Both the position numbers and the translations under genes were made by a program. Source: Paraburkholderia kururiensis JCM 10599 = LMG 19447 (GTDB taxonomy: Bacteria > Pseudomonadota > Gammaproteobacteria > Burkholderiales > Burkholderiaceae). Taken from it: a DNA stretch of 64,000 bases. Location: assembly GCF_003986935.1 (NCBI RefSeq), contig NZ_RJZE01000006.1, positions 124,001 to 188,000 on the forward strand, in the 5' to 3' direction. Below are positions 22,493-31,591 of the stretch, in pieces (the first letter of the stretch is position 1; the number at the start of each line of letters is the position of its first letter). A model generated the notes under the pieces. It was given only the letters and a program-made list of their open reading frames with translations. It did no database searches and had not been told where the DNA came from.

Positions 22493-23899
22493 ATGAAACG
22501 CACTCTCATTGCAGCGGCTGTTCTGTCGACGATGGTCACCGGCGCCTACGCGGGCGAACGCAATTGCGGATCCGGCTGCGACCCCGCCGAGCTTTTCACG
22601 GCCACCAACATCTACACCGACATCGGCGAATTCGGCTTCATCACGCTGCGTGGCCACGTGAACGTGGCGGCCAGCTCGGGCGCGACGGTCAACAACTCGC
22701 AGAGCGTCAACATCGGCGGCGTGGACATGCAAGGTCCGCCGCAGTCGTACACCAAGGGCAACATCACGACGAACGTGAACACCACGCACGCCTGGGACAA
22801 CGCAAGCGGCAGCGGCAGCAGCTGGAGCGTGAGTGACTCGTACAAGAACGACAGCTATGCGTACAACAACACGCATACGAGCACCTCGAACTGGTCGAAG
22901 AGCGGCAGCTTCGTGAAGGGTGGCGGCTTCGCCTCGGGCATCTCGGCCAACTATGGCGGCTACCAGTACGCGAACACGCATCAGTCCGCGAACGGCTTCA
23001 TCGCGGCGGGCTTCATCGCGGGCCTGGGCGGCGGCCCCGGCGTGATCTTCGGCGGCGTGGCGGCGGGCTTCGCCGGTGCGCTCAACACGCACGAATCGTC
23101 GAACTTCGGCGGCGGCTTCCACGGCAACGCGAGCGGCTACGACGTGGCATGGGGCGGCTTCGCGGCAAGCGGCCAGAGCAGCGCGACGCACACCAACAGC
23201 GGCAGCGGCTCGTTCACGTCGAACGACTACTCGGCTCACGCTCACGCCTACGGCTGGAACCGCAACTACGCCGAAGACGCCGGCCGCGTGACGGTGACGG
23301 GCTCGGTCACGGAGCACATCGACACGCGCAAGACCACCACGATGGCCGCGACGATCGACTCGGGCGCACTCGCAGGCGCACAGGGCAACATCGGCGTGAA
23401 CATGGCCACGGGTGCCAACAATGCGCAGTCCAACGACGCCGCGCTCGCCAACATGGACGTAGGCCCGGTGTTCGGCAGCGCGCAGATCTTCTCGACGCAA
23501 AGCTCGTCGGGCAAGGCGAAGGTGGGTCCGCTCAACTTCGTGGCGGCCGTGGGCTCCGGCGTGCTGGCCGGCGCGTCGGGCAATGTCGGCGTGAACGTGG
23601 CGTCGGGCGCGGGCAACGTGCAGAACAACAGCCTCGCCGTGTCGTCCACGACGGTCTCGAAGAGCGACCCGAGGGGCTGGGATGAACATAGCAAGAGCGG
23701 CAACGGCGGCGAGGTCATCGCGAGCGACCAGAACTGCCAGACCGCCGAAGCCGGCGTGAAGGGCAGCTTCACCGGCTCGTCGTACCTCGGCGCCGGCGCG
23801 CTTGCAGGCGCCACGGGCAACATCGGCGTGAACATCGCGTCGGGCGTGGGCAACCTGCAGCACAACGGCCTCGCAGTCGCGAGCGTGGCATCGCACTAA
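22493..23899 (+). CDS. fapC: FapC-like major amyloid subunit
   Basis: A 468-residue exported protein (signal MKRTLIAAAVLSTMVTGAYA). A Cys-x3-Cys pair (C25, C29) follows the cleavage site. Residues about 80-280 are Gly/Ser/Asn/His-rich with many aromatic residues. Three C-terminal repeats are GALAGAQGNIGVNMATG (from about 289), GVLAGASGNVGVNVASG (about 354) and GALAGATGNIGVNIASG (about 433). Each continues with an N-x-Q-x-N motif. Linkers of about 65 and 80 residues separate them, matching the repeat-linker-repeat layout of FapC. A FapC-type C-terminal CxxC is absent. Role: main fibre subunit, inferred from architecture and operon order. Confidence 0.78.
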   Translation: MKRTLIAAAVLSTMVTGAYAGERNCGSGCDPAELFTATNIYTDIGEFGFITLRGHVNVAASSGATVNNSQSVNIGGVDMQGPPQSYTKGNITTNVNTTHAWDNASGSGSSWSVSDSYKNDSYAYNNTHTSTSNWSKSGSFVKGGGFASGISANYGGYQYANTHQSANGFIAAGFIAGLGGGPGVIFGGVAAGFAGALNTHESSNFGGGFHGNASGYDVAWGGFAASGQSSATHTNSGSGSFTSNDYSAHAHAYGWNRNYAEDAGRVTVTGSVTEHIDTRKTTTMAATIDSGALAGAQGNIGVNMATGANNAQSNDAALANMDVGPVFGSAQIFSTQSSSGKAKVGPLNFVAAVGSGVLAGASGNVGVNVASGAGNVQNNSLAVSSTTVSKSDPRGWDEHSKSGNGGEVIASDQNCQTAEAGVKGSFTGSSYLGAGALAGATGNIGVNIASGVGNLQHNGLAVASVASH

Positions 23900-23944
23900 G
23901 CCACCTCCCACCGCAGGCAACAGCACTGCACGGGGAAAAACCGG

Positions 23945-23995
23945 CCGGCCTCGACATCGGCGTCGAGGCCGGTCCGGACCTGATGTCGAGGCCGG
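23945..23995 (+). promoter_or_regulatory. hairpin with two competing right arms between fapC-like and fapD-like genes
   Basis: The left arm CCGGCCTCGAC (23945-23955) can pair with GTCGAGGCCGG at either 23962-23972 or 23985-23995. The two structures exclude each other. There is no T-run, so it is not a simple terminator. It may stabilise the upstream subunit mRNA or tune read-through to the peptidase and secretion genes. Confidence 0.6.
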
Positions 23996-24022
23996 TCGGC
24001 CCGCATCACCAAGGGGGACATC

Positions 24023-24736
24023 ATGTTCGTTGGAACGAGCAGGGCCGCTGCTTTGTCCGCGCTGGCATTGGCCGTCTCATGCGTCGTGCCGCACGCGGTG
24101 CGCGCGCAGTCTTCCCTCAACATGAACGCCGCGGCCGGCGTGCCCTTCAACGTGAAGGTGCGCTCGGTGCGCGAGCTGCGCTACAACCACATCGTCACGC
24201 AGCAGTTCGACTACAGCTGCGGGTCCGCTGCGCTTGCCACGCTGCTCAAGTACGGCTACGGCATCGACATTCCCGAAAGCGAACTCATCGCCCGCATGAT
24301 GGCGTTCTCGACTCCCGAGGTCGTCGTCAAGAACGGCTTTTCGATGCTCGACATGAAGAAGTTCGTCGAGACCATCGGGCTGCGCGGCCGCGGCTTTCGC
24401 GTCACCTCCGAGGCGCTTTACCACCTGCAGATCCCCGTGCTCGTGCTGATGAACAGCGACGGTTACGAGCACTTCGTCATCGTCAAGCACGCGGAGTACG
24501 GCCGCATCTTCGTCGCCGACCCCGCGCTCGGCAACCGCATCGTGCTCGAAGACGACTTCGTGAAGAAGTGGAACGGGCTCGTCTTTGCCGTCGTCGGCAA
24601 ACCTTTTCTGGAGGACTCTCCGCTTTTGCAGGGCAACGAATCGCATGCGCTCAAGCTGCGCCAACGTGCGCTGGAAGACGGAAGTGCAGCGATTCCCTTC
24701 GTAGAGTTCGGTCTGATCAAGGCAGAGTTGTTCTGA
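24023..24736 (+). CDS. fapD: exported C39-type cysteine peptidase (FapD-like)
   Basis: A 237-residue protein with a Sec-type signal peptide (ending near AVRAQS, residue 30). The C39 peptidase catalytic set is visible: Cys66 in FDYSCGSAALATLL, His150 in DGYEHFVIV, and Asp166 in VADPALGN. It is a stand-alone peptidase with no ABC transporter domains, as FapD is. C39 enzymes cut after double-glycine-type leaders. Two proteins of this operon carry such motifs, which makes them candidate substrates. It is needed for fibre assembly in Pseudomonas by family knowledge. It is located in the periplasm by inference from the signal peptide. Confidence 0.88.
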   Translation: MFVGTSRAAALSALALAVSCVVPHAVRAQSSLNMNAAAGVPFNVKVRSVRELRYNHIVTQQFDYSCGSAALATLLKYGYGIDIPESELIARMMAFSTPEVVVKNGFSMLDMKKFVETIGLRGRGFRVTSEALYHLQIPVLVLMNSDGYEHFVIVKHAEYGRIFVADPALGNRIVLEDDFVKKWNGLVFAVVGKPFLEDSPLLQGNESHALKLRQRALEDGSAAIPFVEFGLIKAELF

Positions 24737-24742
24737 CTCGTC

Positions 24743-25546
24743 ATGGATAGAAACCTTCTCACCGCCGGCTGCGCGTTGTGCATCACCACGCTCGGTCTGG
24801 CTTCGGTCGCCCATGCTGCCGGGCAAGGTTCGACCGTTTTCGACAACGTCCCGGCGCTCAGGCTTCAGGCCGTGGACGACAACGTGCTCGCAGCACAAAC
24901 CGGCAAGGGGCTGGCTGGAGACATCATCTCGGGCGTGGTGGTGGAACTGCTCTCCAGCTGGAAAATGCCCAACGGGGCCACGGCCGTCGCGCAAGGCGCG
25001 CTCTCGCTCGTGACCGGCAAGCTCAACCAGGTGGCCGCCCAGGTGAGTTCGCAGGCTTCGGTCACGGAGCCAGCGCACAACGCAAGCGGCGGCGCCAATC
25101 CGAACGCGGGCGCCGCAGGTGGCGAAAACGTCAGTGTCAACGGCGTTTCGCAGATCACCCAGATCGCGGGCAACAGCAACATCGGCAGCAACCAGGCCGC
25201 CATCGACTTCAACGCGGCCACCAACGCTCACACATCGCCCGCCGCCTGGAACAACGCGACCTCGGCTGCCGCCAGCAGTGCCGACGGTTCGGTCAAAGCC
25301 GGCATCACGTTCGGCAGCGGCGGCATCAAGGTGGCCCTGCAAACACCCGCAGGCATCGCCACGCAAACGGTTGCACCGACCAACGCCCAACAGGCAAGCA
25401 TGATCGGGCAACTCCTTCAGATCGCAGGCAATAACCAGCAAGTGGCCAACCAGCTGCAACTGCATCTGCAGACGCAGCCGATGTCGGCCGACGCGCTACG
25501 CCAGCTCGGCGTACTACAAGCCCTGCAGAACGGTGTGAGGAGATAG
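24743..25546 (+). CDS. FapE-like exported protein with amyloid-type motifs
   Basis: A 267-residue protein with a signal peptide (cleavage near AHAAG). Residues 44-56 are VDDNVLAAQTGKG, closely similar to a motif in the first protein of the operon. One amyloid-type repeat (VNGVSQITQIAGNSNIGSNQ) lies near residues 134-153, and a weaker one (IGQLLQIAGNNQQVANQ) near 220-236. Its position between the peptidase and the beta-barrel protein, and its partial similarity to the repeat proteins, match FapE, a minor fibre-associated protein. The gene starts six bases after the peptidase stop codon. Confidence 0.72.
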   Translation: MDRNLLTAGCALCITTLGLASVAHAAGQGSTVFDNVPALRLQAVDDNVLAAQTGKGLAGDIISGVVVELLSSWKMPNGATAVAQGALSLVTGKLNQVAAQVSSQASVTEPAHNASGGANPNAGAAGGENVSVNGVSQITQIAGNSNIGSNQAAIDFNAATNAHTSPAAWNNATSAAASSADGSVKAGITFGSGGIKVALQTPAGIATQTVAPTNAQQASMIGQLLQIAGNNQQVANQLQLHLQTQPMSADALRQLGVLQALQNGVRR

Positions 25547-25674
25547 GCGGGCAGCCGGCCCGCACGCGCGTCACCGAGGACGCGCAGAAACAAAGGCAGT
25601 ACACGGAAGAAGAACGCAGTCGCGCACATCACAGGAGACCGGTGCTGCGCGGCCGCAACACCGGGGGACCAACA

Positions 25675-27153
25675 ATGAACCGCTTGCAGAGGACGAGGGG
25701 GCCGCGCATGGCGTTGGCGGCCATTCCGGCAGCAGTGATGCTGCTCGCCATATCGCAGGGAGCAGGCGCGCAGGCGCTTGCGCATCAGTCGCTGGAAGAC
25801 CGGCTCAACACGCTGATGCGTGTGGTCGATGAGCAGCAGAGACAGATCAATTCGCTGGAGCGCCAGGTGACGGATCTCCAGATGGCACAGCGCGGGCGCG
25901 GGCTGCCCGGCGCAGGCGCCGCGCCCGCCGACAACGGCGCAGCCGACAGCACCGCTGCCCAGCAGCCCGGCGCCGACGGCCTGCCGGTGCCGCTGCCGCC
26001 GCTCGCACAGATCAATCCCAACGCGAATGCGCCAGGCAGCAGCACGGGCACGGCCACGGGCGTGCCGGTCACGCCGCCGGTGCCTGAAGGCGCGAGCGCA
26101 AAGGCCGCAGGCACGGGTGGAGGGACAGGCGGCGCGCCGTCGTCAGGCGAATCGCCAGGCGCGATCGGTCAGACCCAGAAGGCCGCCGAGCCCGCCCGCA
26201 CCCAGGCCGAAGAAGCCGTCGTGCAACGCGAACACGCCCCGCTCTTCGACCACAAGCTCACGCTCGACTGGGGCATCAACGACACCTATTACGATCGCCG
26301 GCAACTGCAGCTTTCCGGCTTCCTCGCGCTCGACGCGATCTTCCTCGGCAACATCAACCTGGGCGAGACGAAGTCGCACCAGGTCATGTCGGACCTCGAC
26401 GTGCGCTACGGGCTCACCGACCGCATCAGCATCGACGCCGACGTGCCCTACATGTACCGCACGAGCAACTTCATCGTGGGCGGCGCGGGCGGGTCGGCGA
26501 GCACGATGTCGGATGCGTCCGCCAGCTCGCATGCGCTCGGCGACGTCAACTTCGGCCTCTACTATCAGCTGCTCAAGGAGACCGGCAATCTGCCCGACGT
26601 GGTGGCGAGCCTGCGCGTGAAGGCGCCCACCGGCACCTCGCCCTTCGGCATCAAGGTCGTGCAGGTGGATGCGGACAATACCAACCTCGTCGCGCCGACC
26701 AAGCTGCCCACGGGCACGGGCTTCTGGAACATCACGGGCGGCGTGTCGGTGCTGAAGACCTACGACCCGGTCGTGCTGTTCGGCAGCTTCTCGTACACGT
26801 ACAACGTGTCGCGCTCGTTCGCGGACATCTCGTCGGTGGTCGGGCAGACGCAGCCCGCCACCGTCAAGCTGGGCGACGTGATCCAGTTCGGCGGCGGCGT
26901 CGCGCTCGCCTTCTCCGACAAGGACTCGGCAAGCGTGGCCTACACCATGGCGCTGGAACCCGCCACCGAAACGAAGGCGCCCGGCGGTGCCTGGTCGAAG
27001 GTGCCGGGCAGCGAAACCACCGCCTCCGCCGTGACGTTCGGCCTGAATCACGTGGTAAACAAGCATCTGACCATCAACGGCTCGGTATCGATCGGCCTCA
27101 CGCCCGATACGCCGAACTTCGTGGTTGGCGTGCGCTTTCCCTACACTTTCTGA
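25675..27153 (+). CDS. fapF: FapF-like outer-membrane pore: N-terminal coiled coil plus beta-barrel
   Basis: A 492-residue protein. Signal peptide to about residue 33; then a heptad-patterned coiled coil (QSLEDRLNTLMRVVDEQQRQ, QINSLERQVTDLQ, about 39-70). A long Pro/Gly/Ala-rich linker (about 73-190) leads to a C-terminal beta-barrel from about 205, ending VRFPYTF with the C-terminal Phe typical of outer-membrane barrels. This is the exact domain plan of FapF, the trimeric amyloid secretion pore with a gating coiled coil. The ATG at 25675 is preferred; an upstream in-frame ATG (25642) lacks a signal-peptide context. It is followed 15 bases later by a sigma-54 activator gene. Confidence 0.85.
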   Translation: MNRLQRTRGPRMALAAIPAAVMLLAISQGAGAQALAHQSLEDRLNTLMRVVDEQQRQINSLERQVTDLQMAQRGRGLPGAGAAPADNGAADSTAAQQPGADGLPVPLPPLAQINPNANAPGSSTGTATGVPVTPPVPEGASAKAAGTGGGTGGAPSSGESPGAIGQTQKAAEPARTQAEEAVVQREHAPLFDHKLTLDWGINDTYYDRRQLQLSGFLALDAIFLGNINLGETKSHQVMSDLDVRYGLTDRISIDADVPYMYRTSNFIVGGAGGSASTMSDASASSHALGDVNFGLYYQLLKETGNLPDVVASLRVKAPTGTSPFGIKVVQVDADNTNLVAPTKLPTGTGFWNITGGVSVLKTYDPVVLFGSFSYTYNVSRSFADISSVVGQTQPATVKLGDVIQFGGGVALAFSDKDSASVAYTMALEPATETKAPGGAWSKVPGSETTASAVTFGLNHVVNKHLTINGSVSIGLTPDTPNFVVGVRFPYTF

Positions 27154-27168
27154 TGTAAGAGGCTCATC

Positions 27169-28704
27169 GTGCGCGAATCACCCCACTTGAGCGGTACAGT
27201 TACGTCGTTAGCGGGCTCGGCCCCCCGTCTCGTCATGACGAGCCCGGACAAGATCGAAGCGCAGCGCCACAAGAACACTTCGCCCGCCCGAACCGAGGAC
27301 ACGACACCTTTGACGACTGCTCAGGCCGAACGCTTGCTGCTCTACGTCGCGCGCTCCCCCGACGACGACCTGGCGGCACACCTGAAGAGCCGCGGCTGGA
27401 ACATTTCAGTCGCCCGCTCCGCGCACGACGTCGCCCGGCTGGCCAAGCCCGACGCAACCTGCGCGGGCATTGTCGATCTCACGAGCTTCGCCGCCCGCGA
27501 CGTTGCCGGGCTCGAATCCGCGCTGCGCCAGCAGCAGATCGGCTGGATTGCGCTCGCCAACAGCGAGCGGCTTGCCGACCCGGAAGTGCGCCGCCTGATT
27601 CGCCACTACTGCTTCGACTACGTGAAGATCCCGGTTGCCAATGCAACCATCGACTATCTCGTCGGCCACGCCTACGGCATGGTCACGCTCTGCGATCTCG
27701 ACTTCGTGGCGGGCGTGGCCACCGCCGGCGACGACGAAATGGTGGGCACCTGCGAGGCAATGCAGCAGCTCTTTCGCACCATCCGGAAGGTGGCGAACAC
27801 CGACGCGACCGTCTTCATCTCGGGCGAATCGGGCACGGGCAAGGAACTCACCGCGCTCGCCATCCACGAGCGCTCGCAGCGGCGCAAGTCCACCTTCGTG
27901 CCGATCAACTGCGGCGCGATTCCGCATCACCTGCTGCAGTCCGAACTCTTCGGCTACGAGCGCGGCGCGTTCACGGGCGCGAACCAGCGCAAGGTCGGCC
28001 GCGTGGAAGCCGCGGACGGCGGCACGCTGTTCCTCGATGAAATCGGCGACCTGCCGCTCGAAAGCCAGGCGAGCCTGCTGCGCTTTCTGCAGGAAGGCAA
28101 GATCGAGCGGCTGGGCGGGCACGAGTCGATTCCCGTTGACGTGCGCATCATCTCGGCGACCCACGTGGATCTCGAAGCGGCGATGCGCGACGGCCGCTTT
28201 CGCGCGGACCTCTTTCACCGCCTCTGCGTGCTGCGCGTGGACGAACCGCCGCTGCGCGCGCGCGGCAAGGACATCGAGATCCTCGCGCATCACATCCTGC
28301 ACAAATTCAAGACCGACAGCGCGCGCAAGATTCGCGGCTTCACGCCGTCGGCCATCGAGGCCATGTACAACTACAACTGGCCCGGTAACGTGCGCGAACT
28401 CATCAACCGCGTGCGCCGCGCCATCGTGATGGCGGAGAACAAGCTGATTTCGGCCGAAGACCTCGACCTCGAGCACTTCACGGCGCAGCAGACCATGACG
28501 CTCGCGCAGGCGCGCGAGGCCGCCGAGAAGCGCGCGATCGAGTCGGCGCTGCTGCGCCACCGGCACCGGCTCAACGAAGCGGCCACCGACCTCGGCATCT
28601 CGCGCGTGACGCTGTACCGGCTGATGGGCGCGCACGGCCTGCGCGACGCGAGCGCAAGCGACGAGAAGAACCTGTTCGGCGGGGAAGCGGAAGGACACGA
28701 GTAA
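27169..28704 (+). CDS. sigma-54-dependent Fis-family activator (VpsR-like), last gene of the amyloid-like operon
   Basis: A 511-residue paralogue of the divergent activator at 18790. It has a similar VpsR-type N-terminal domain, Walker A GESGTGKE (about 220), GAFTGA loop (about 266-271), Walker [12 protein letters not shown] and a Fis helix-turn-helix ([19 protein letters not shown]). The AAA+ cores of the two are nearly collinear. Start GTG 27169 has an AAGAGG site six bases upstream; an ATG at 27235 would remove 22 residues. Only 15 bases separate it from the FapF-like gene, so it probably shares the operon mRNA and could make a positive loop. Cyclic-di-GMP sensing is a family possibility. 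Confidence 0.88.
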   Translation: MRESPHLSGTVTSLAGSAPRLVMTSPDKIEAQRHKNTSPARTEDTTPLTTAQAERLLLYVARSPDDDLAAHLKSRGWNISVARSAHDVARLAKPDATCAGIVDLTSFAARDVAGLESALRQQQIGWIALANSERLADPEVRRLIRHYCFDYVKIPVANATIDYLVGHAYGMVTLCDLDFVAGVATAGDDEMVGTCEAMQQLFRTIRKVANTDATVFISGESGTGKELTALAIHERSQRRKSTFVPINCGAIPHHLLQSELFGYERGAFTGANQRKVGRVEAADGGTLFLDEIGDLPLESQASLLRFLQEGKIERLGGHESIPVDVRIISATHVDLEAAMRDGRFRADLFHRLCVLRVDEPPLRARGKDIEILAHHILHKFKTDSARKIRGFTPSAIEAMYNYNWPGNVRELINRVRRAIVMAENKLISAEDLDLEHFTAQQTMTLAQAREAAEKRAIESALLRHRHRLNEAATDLGISRVTLYRLMGAHGLRDASASDEKNLFGGEAEGHE

Positions 28705-28778
28705 CGCCGCGCACGCAGCCGGGCGACGAAGGGCGGTCGGTTAGAATCGCGAGATTCACGACTGCCCTTCCTGTTTTC

Positions 28779-29282
28779 ATGACGACGCTCACCTTGATCG
28801 TTGCGCGCGCGCGCAACGGCGTAATCGGCCGCGACAACCAACTGCCCTGGCGGCTGCCCGAAGACCTCGCGTTTTTCAAACGCACCACGATGGGCGCGCC
28901 CATCATCATGGGGCGCAAGACGCACGAGTCGATCGGCCGGCCGCTGCCGGGCCGGCGCAACATCGTCGTCACGCGCGACCCGGCGCGCCACTTCGAAGGC
29001 TGCGACACCGTGACGGGTCTTGACGACGCGCTCGCGCTCGCCGCGCGCGACGGCGCCGCAGAGGCATTCCTGATTGGCGGCGCCGAGCTTTACCGCGAAG
29101 GATTTGAGCGGGCGCAAAAACTGATCGTCACCGAGATTGCCGCGGACTTCGCGGGCGATACCACCTTCCCGGCGCCGGACCCGCTCACGTGGGACGAAGT
29201 CTCGCGCGAAGCCCACCGGGCCGCGGCGCCCAATGACTTCGAATTCGCGTTTGTGGTCTACGCGCGCAAGCCGGGGGTTTGA
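28779..29282 (+). CDS. folA: dihydrofolate reductase FolA
   Basis: A 167-residue enzyme that reduces dihydrofolate to tetrahydrofolate with NADPH. The family blocks are all present: [21 protein letters not shown] (substrate and cofactor pocket), [23 protein letters not shown], and [22 protein letters not shown]. It regenerates the folate oxidised by ThyA. A TAGAAT-like -10 lies about 30 bases before the start. It is separated from thyA by the ten-kilobase amyloid-like block. The call is secure. Confidence 0.96.
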   Translation: MTTLTLIVARARNGVIGRDNQLPWRLPEDLAFFKRTTMGAPIIMGRKTHESIGRPLPGRRNIVVTRDPARHFEGCDTVTGLDDALALAARDGAAEAFLIGGAELYREGFERAQKLIVTEIAADFAGDTTFPAPDPLTWDEVSREAHRAAAPNDFEFAFVVYARKPGV

Positions 29283-29417
29283 GGCGTATTCGGGGAAAGA
29301 ACTGCGAGGGAGGCGAGCGGCCGAATGCGCCGCTCACCGATGTGACACAAAGAGCGGCGGCCTGTGCCAACCCGCCGCGCAGGCCCGCCCGCTGTTGCGG
29401 TAACTTGCGCCTGCTAT

Positions 29418-30788
29418 TTACTGCCCTGCCACCGTCATCCGTTCGATCAGCACCGAACCGGTCTGCTTGGTGCCGCGCACGATGGTGTCGGCGCCCACTG
29501 CAACGATGTTGCGAAACATCTCCTGAAGCGTGCTCGCCACGGTGATCTCTTCCACCGGATACTGGATCTCGCCGTTCTCGACCCAGAAACCCGAGGCGCC
29601 GCGCGAATAGTCGCCCGTCACGTAGTTCACGCCCTGCCCCATCAACTCCGTGAGCAGCAGGCCCGTGCCGAGCTTCTTCAGCATCGCCTTGAAGTCGTCT
29701 TCGGGCCGCGTTTGCGTGCTGAGCAGCGAGACGTTGTGCGAGCCGCCCGCGTTGCCCGTGGTCTGCATGCCGAGCTTGCGCGCCGAATACGTGGAGAGGA
29801 AATAGCCTTCCACCACGCCGTCCTTCACGACCGAACGCTGCTTCGTGCGCACGCCTTCTTCGTCGAACGGTGCGCTGCCCATGGCGCGCGGCACGTGCGG
29901 GTCTTCGACGATCTGGATGTGCGGCGCGAACACGGGTTTGCCGAGGCTGTCGACCAGAAACGAGGTCTTGCGGTACAGCGCGCCGCCGCTCGTGGCCTGC
30001 ACGAACGCGCCGAGCAGGCCGGAGGCGAGCGGCGCCTCGAACAGCACCGGCACCTTGCGCGTATCGAGCCCGCGCGCGCCCATGCGGGCGAGCGCGCGTT
30101 CGGCGGCGTAGCGGCCCACGGCCTCGGGCTGCGCCAGTTCTGCCGCACTGCGCTTCGACGAGTACCAGTCGTCGCGCTGCATGTGGCGGCCTTCGCCCGC
30201 AATCGGCGCACAGGCGATGTAGTGGCGCGAATACGGATACCCCCCGAGGAAGCCCCGCGTGGTGGCCAGCACGAACTGCGAGTGCTGCGCCGACACGCTC
30301 GCGCCTTCCGAGTTGCGGATGCGGGAATCGGTGGCAAAAGCGGCTTCTTCGGCGCGACGCGCGAGCGCGACAGCCTCGTCGGCGGTGAGATTCCACGGAT
30401 GGTAGAGGTCGAGGTTGCGCGGCGCCGTTTCCAGCAGTTCGGCCTCGGCGAGGCCCGCGCAATCGTCTTCAGCCGTGAAACGGGCGATGTTGTAGGCGGC
30501 CGCAACGGTGTCCTTGAGCGCCTGCGACGAGAAGTCCGAGGTGCTCGCGTTGCCGCGCTTGTTGCCGATGTAGACCGTCACGCCCACCATCTTGTCGCGG
30601 TTGTGCTCGATGGTCTCGACTTCACCGCGCCGCACCGACACCGAGAGGCCGTCGCCTTCGGAAATCTCGGTGCCGGCATCGGTCGCGCCGAGCGCCTTCG
30701 CGTGGCGGAGGATGTCCGACGCGATCTCCTTGAGCTCGTCCTGGGTGTGCGGGAAAAAGCGTTGCCGGGCTTCGATGTCTGCTGCCAT
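29418..30788 (-). CDS. pmbA: metalloprotease PmbA/TldE
   Basis: A 456-residue protein of the TldD/PmbA family. These form a heterodimeric zinc protease that degrades unfolded peptides and processes modified peptides such as microcins and CcdA. The PmbA-specific N-terminus (LKEIASDILRHAKALGATDAG, followed by VSVRRGEVETIEHNRDK) and the C-terminal MGQGVNYVTGDYSRGASGFW-type block are clear. PmbA itself lacks the HExxxH metal site, which is in TldD. The ATG at 30788 gives the standard length. It is divergent from darP, as in many beta- and gammaproteobacteria. Confidence 0.94.
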   Translation of the reverse strand: MAADIEARQRFFPHTQDELKEIASDILRHAKALGATDAGTEISEGDGLSVSVRRGEVETIEHNRDKMVGVTVYIGNKRGNASTSDFSSQALKDTVAAAYNIARFTAEDDCAGLAEAELLETAPRNLDLYHPWNLTADEAVALARRAEEAAFATDSRIRNSEGASVSAQHSQFVLATTRGFLGGYPYSRHYIACAPIAGEGRHMQRDDWYSSKRSAAELAQPEAVGRYAAERALARMGARGLDTRKVPVLFEAPLASGLLGAFVQATSGGALYRKTSFLVDSLGKPVFAPHIQIVEDPHVPRAMGSAPFDEEGVRTKQRSVVKDGVVEGYFLSTYSARKLGMQTTGNAGGSHNVSLLSTQTRPEDDFKAMLKKLGTGLLLTELMGQGVNYVTGDYSRGASGFWVENGEIQYPVEEITVASTLQEMFRNIVAVGADTIVRGTKQTGSVLIERMTVAGQ

Positions 30789-30988
30789 TGTGTTTGCTGT
30801 CCGGGTTCGGGGCCCTGGGTGGCCCGGGATAAGGTGCGTGGCAATTTCGTCACGTATCACGCGATCATAGCAAGGTCCGCGCAAAGACATGCGCCGCAGC
30901 CTGACGGCGTTGGCCGGCGCGGCTGTGCGGCGCGCCGGCGGGCCGGGCCGGAGCTGTCCCGTGACAGGCCCACGCTACAATACGGCCC

Positions 30989-31591
30989 ATGACACGCAAA
31001 ACCCGCATCCAACCTATGCACGCGGCCGTCGAGGAAGACGACAACGGCTACGATCGCCCCAGCAAATCCCAACTGAAGCGTGAAATGCACGCATTGCAGG
31101 AGCTGGGCAAGGCGCTCGTCGAACTGCCGAAAGACGCGCTCAAGCGCATGCCGATGCCAGAGCATCTCGCCGACGCCGTTGCCGAAGCGCGCCGCATCAC
31201 CGACCACGAAGGCAAGCGCCGCCAACTGCAGTACGTCGGCCGCGTGATGCGCGGACTGGCCGACGAAGAGACCGAAGCGTTGCGCACGGCGCTGGAAACC
31301 TACCGCGGCGTGAACCGCGCGGCCACGGCACAACTCCACTGGATCGAACGTACCCGCGAACAACTGCTCGCCGACGACGCCGCGTTCACGGCGTTCCTGC
31401 GCGAGCACCCCGCCGCCGACGCCCAGGAAGGCCGCACGCTGATCCGCAACGCGCGCAAGGAAGCGCAGATGGGCAAGCCGCCCCGCTACTTCCGCGAACT
31501 CTTTCAGTGGATCAAGGACGTGAGCGGCAGCACCGACGAAGACACCGGCGACGCAGGCGAAGGAACCGACGATGACGACTCCCACGCGTAA
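30989..31591 (+). CDS. darP: ribosome biogenesis factor DarP (YjgA/DUF615)
   Basis: A 200-residue cytoplasmic protein. The family signature is [23 protein letters not shown] (about residues 26-48), followed by [22 protein letters not shown]. DarP binds the 50S precursor and promotes maturation of the peptidyl transferase centre. The C-terminus is Asp/Glu-rich. It overlaps the start of mogA by 20 bases, indicating coupling. The call is firm. Confidence 0.94.
   Translation: MTRKTRIQPMHAAVEEDDNGYDRPSKSQLKREMHALQELGKALVELPKDALKRMPMPEHLADAVAEARRITDHEGKRRQLQYVGRVMRGLADEETEALRTALETYRGVNRAATAQLHWIERTREQLLADDAAFTAFLREHPAADAQEGRTLIRNARKEAQMGKPPRYFRELFQWIKDVSGSTDEDTGDAGEGTDDDDSHA

Noticed and set aside
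22277..23926. 549-codon minus-strand frame across the FapC-like gene
   Set aside because: Arg/Ala/His-rich shadow; the plus strand has the signal peptide and repeats.
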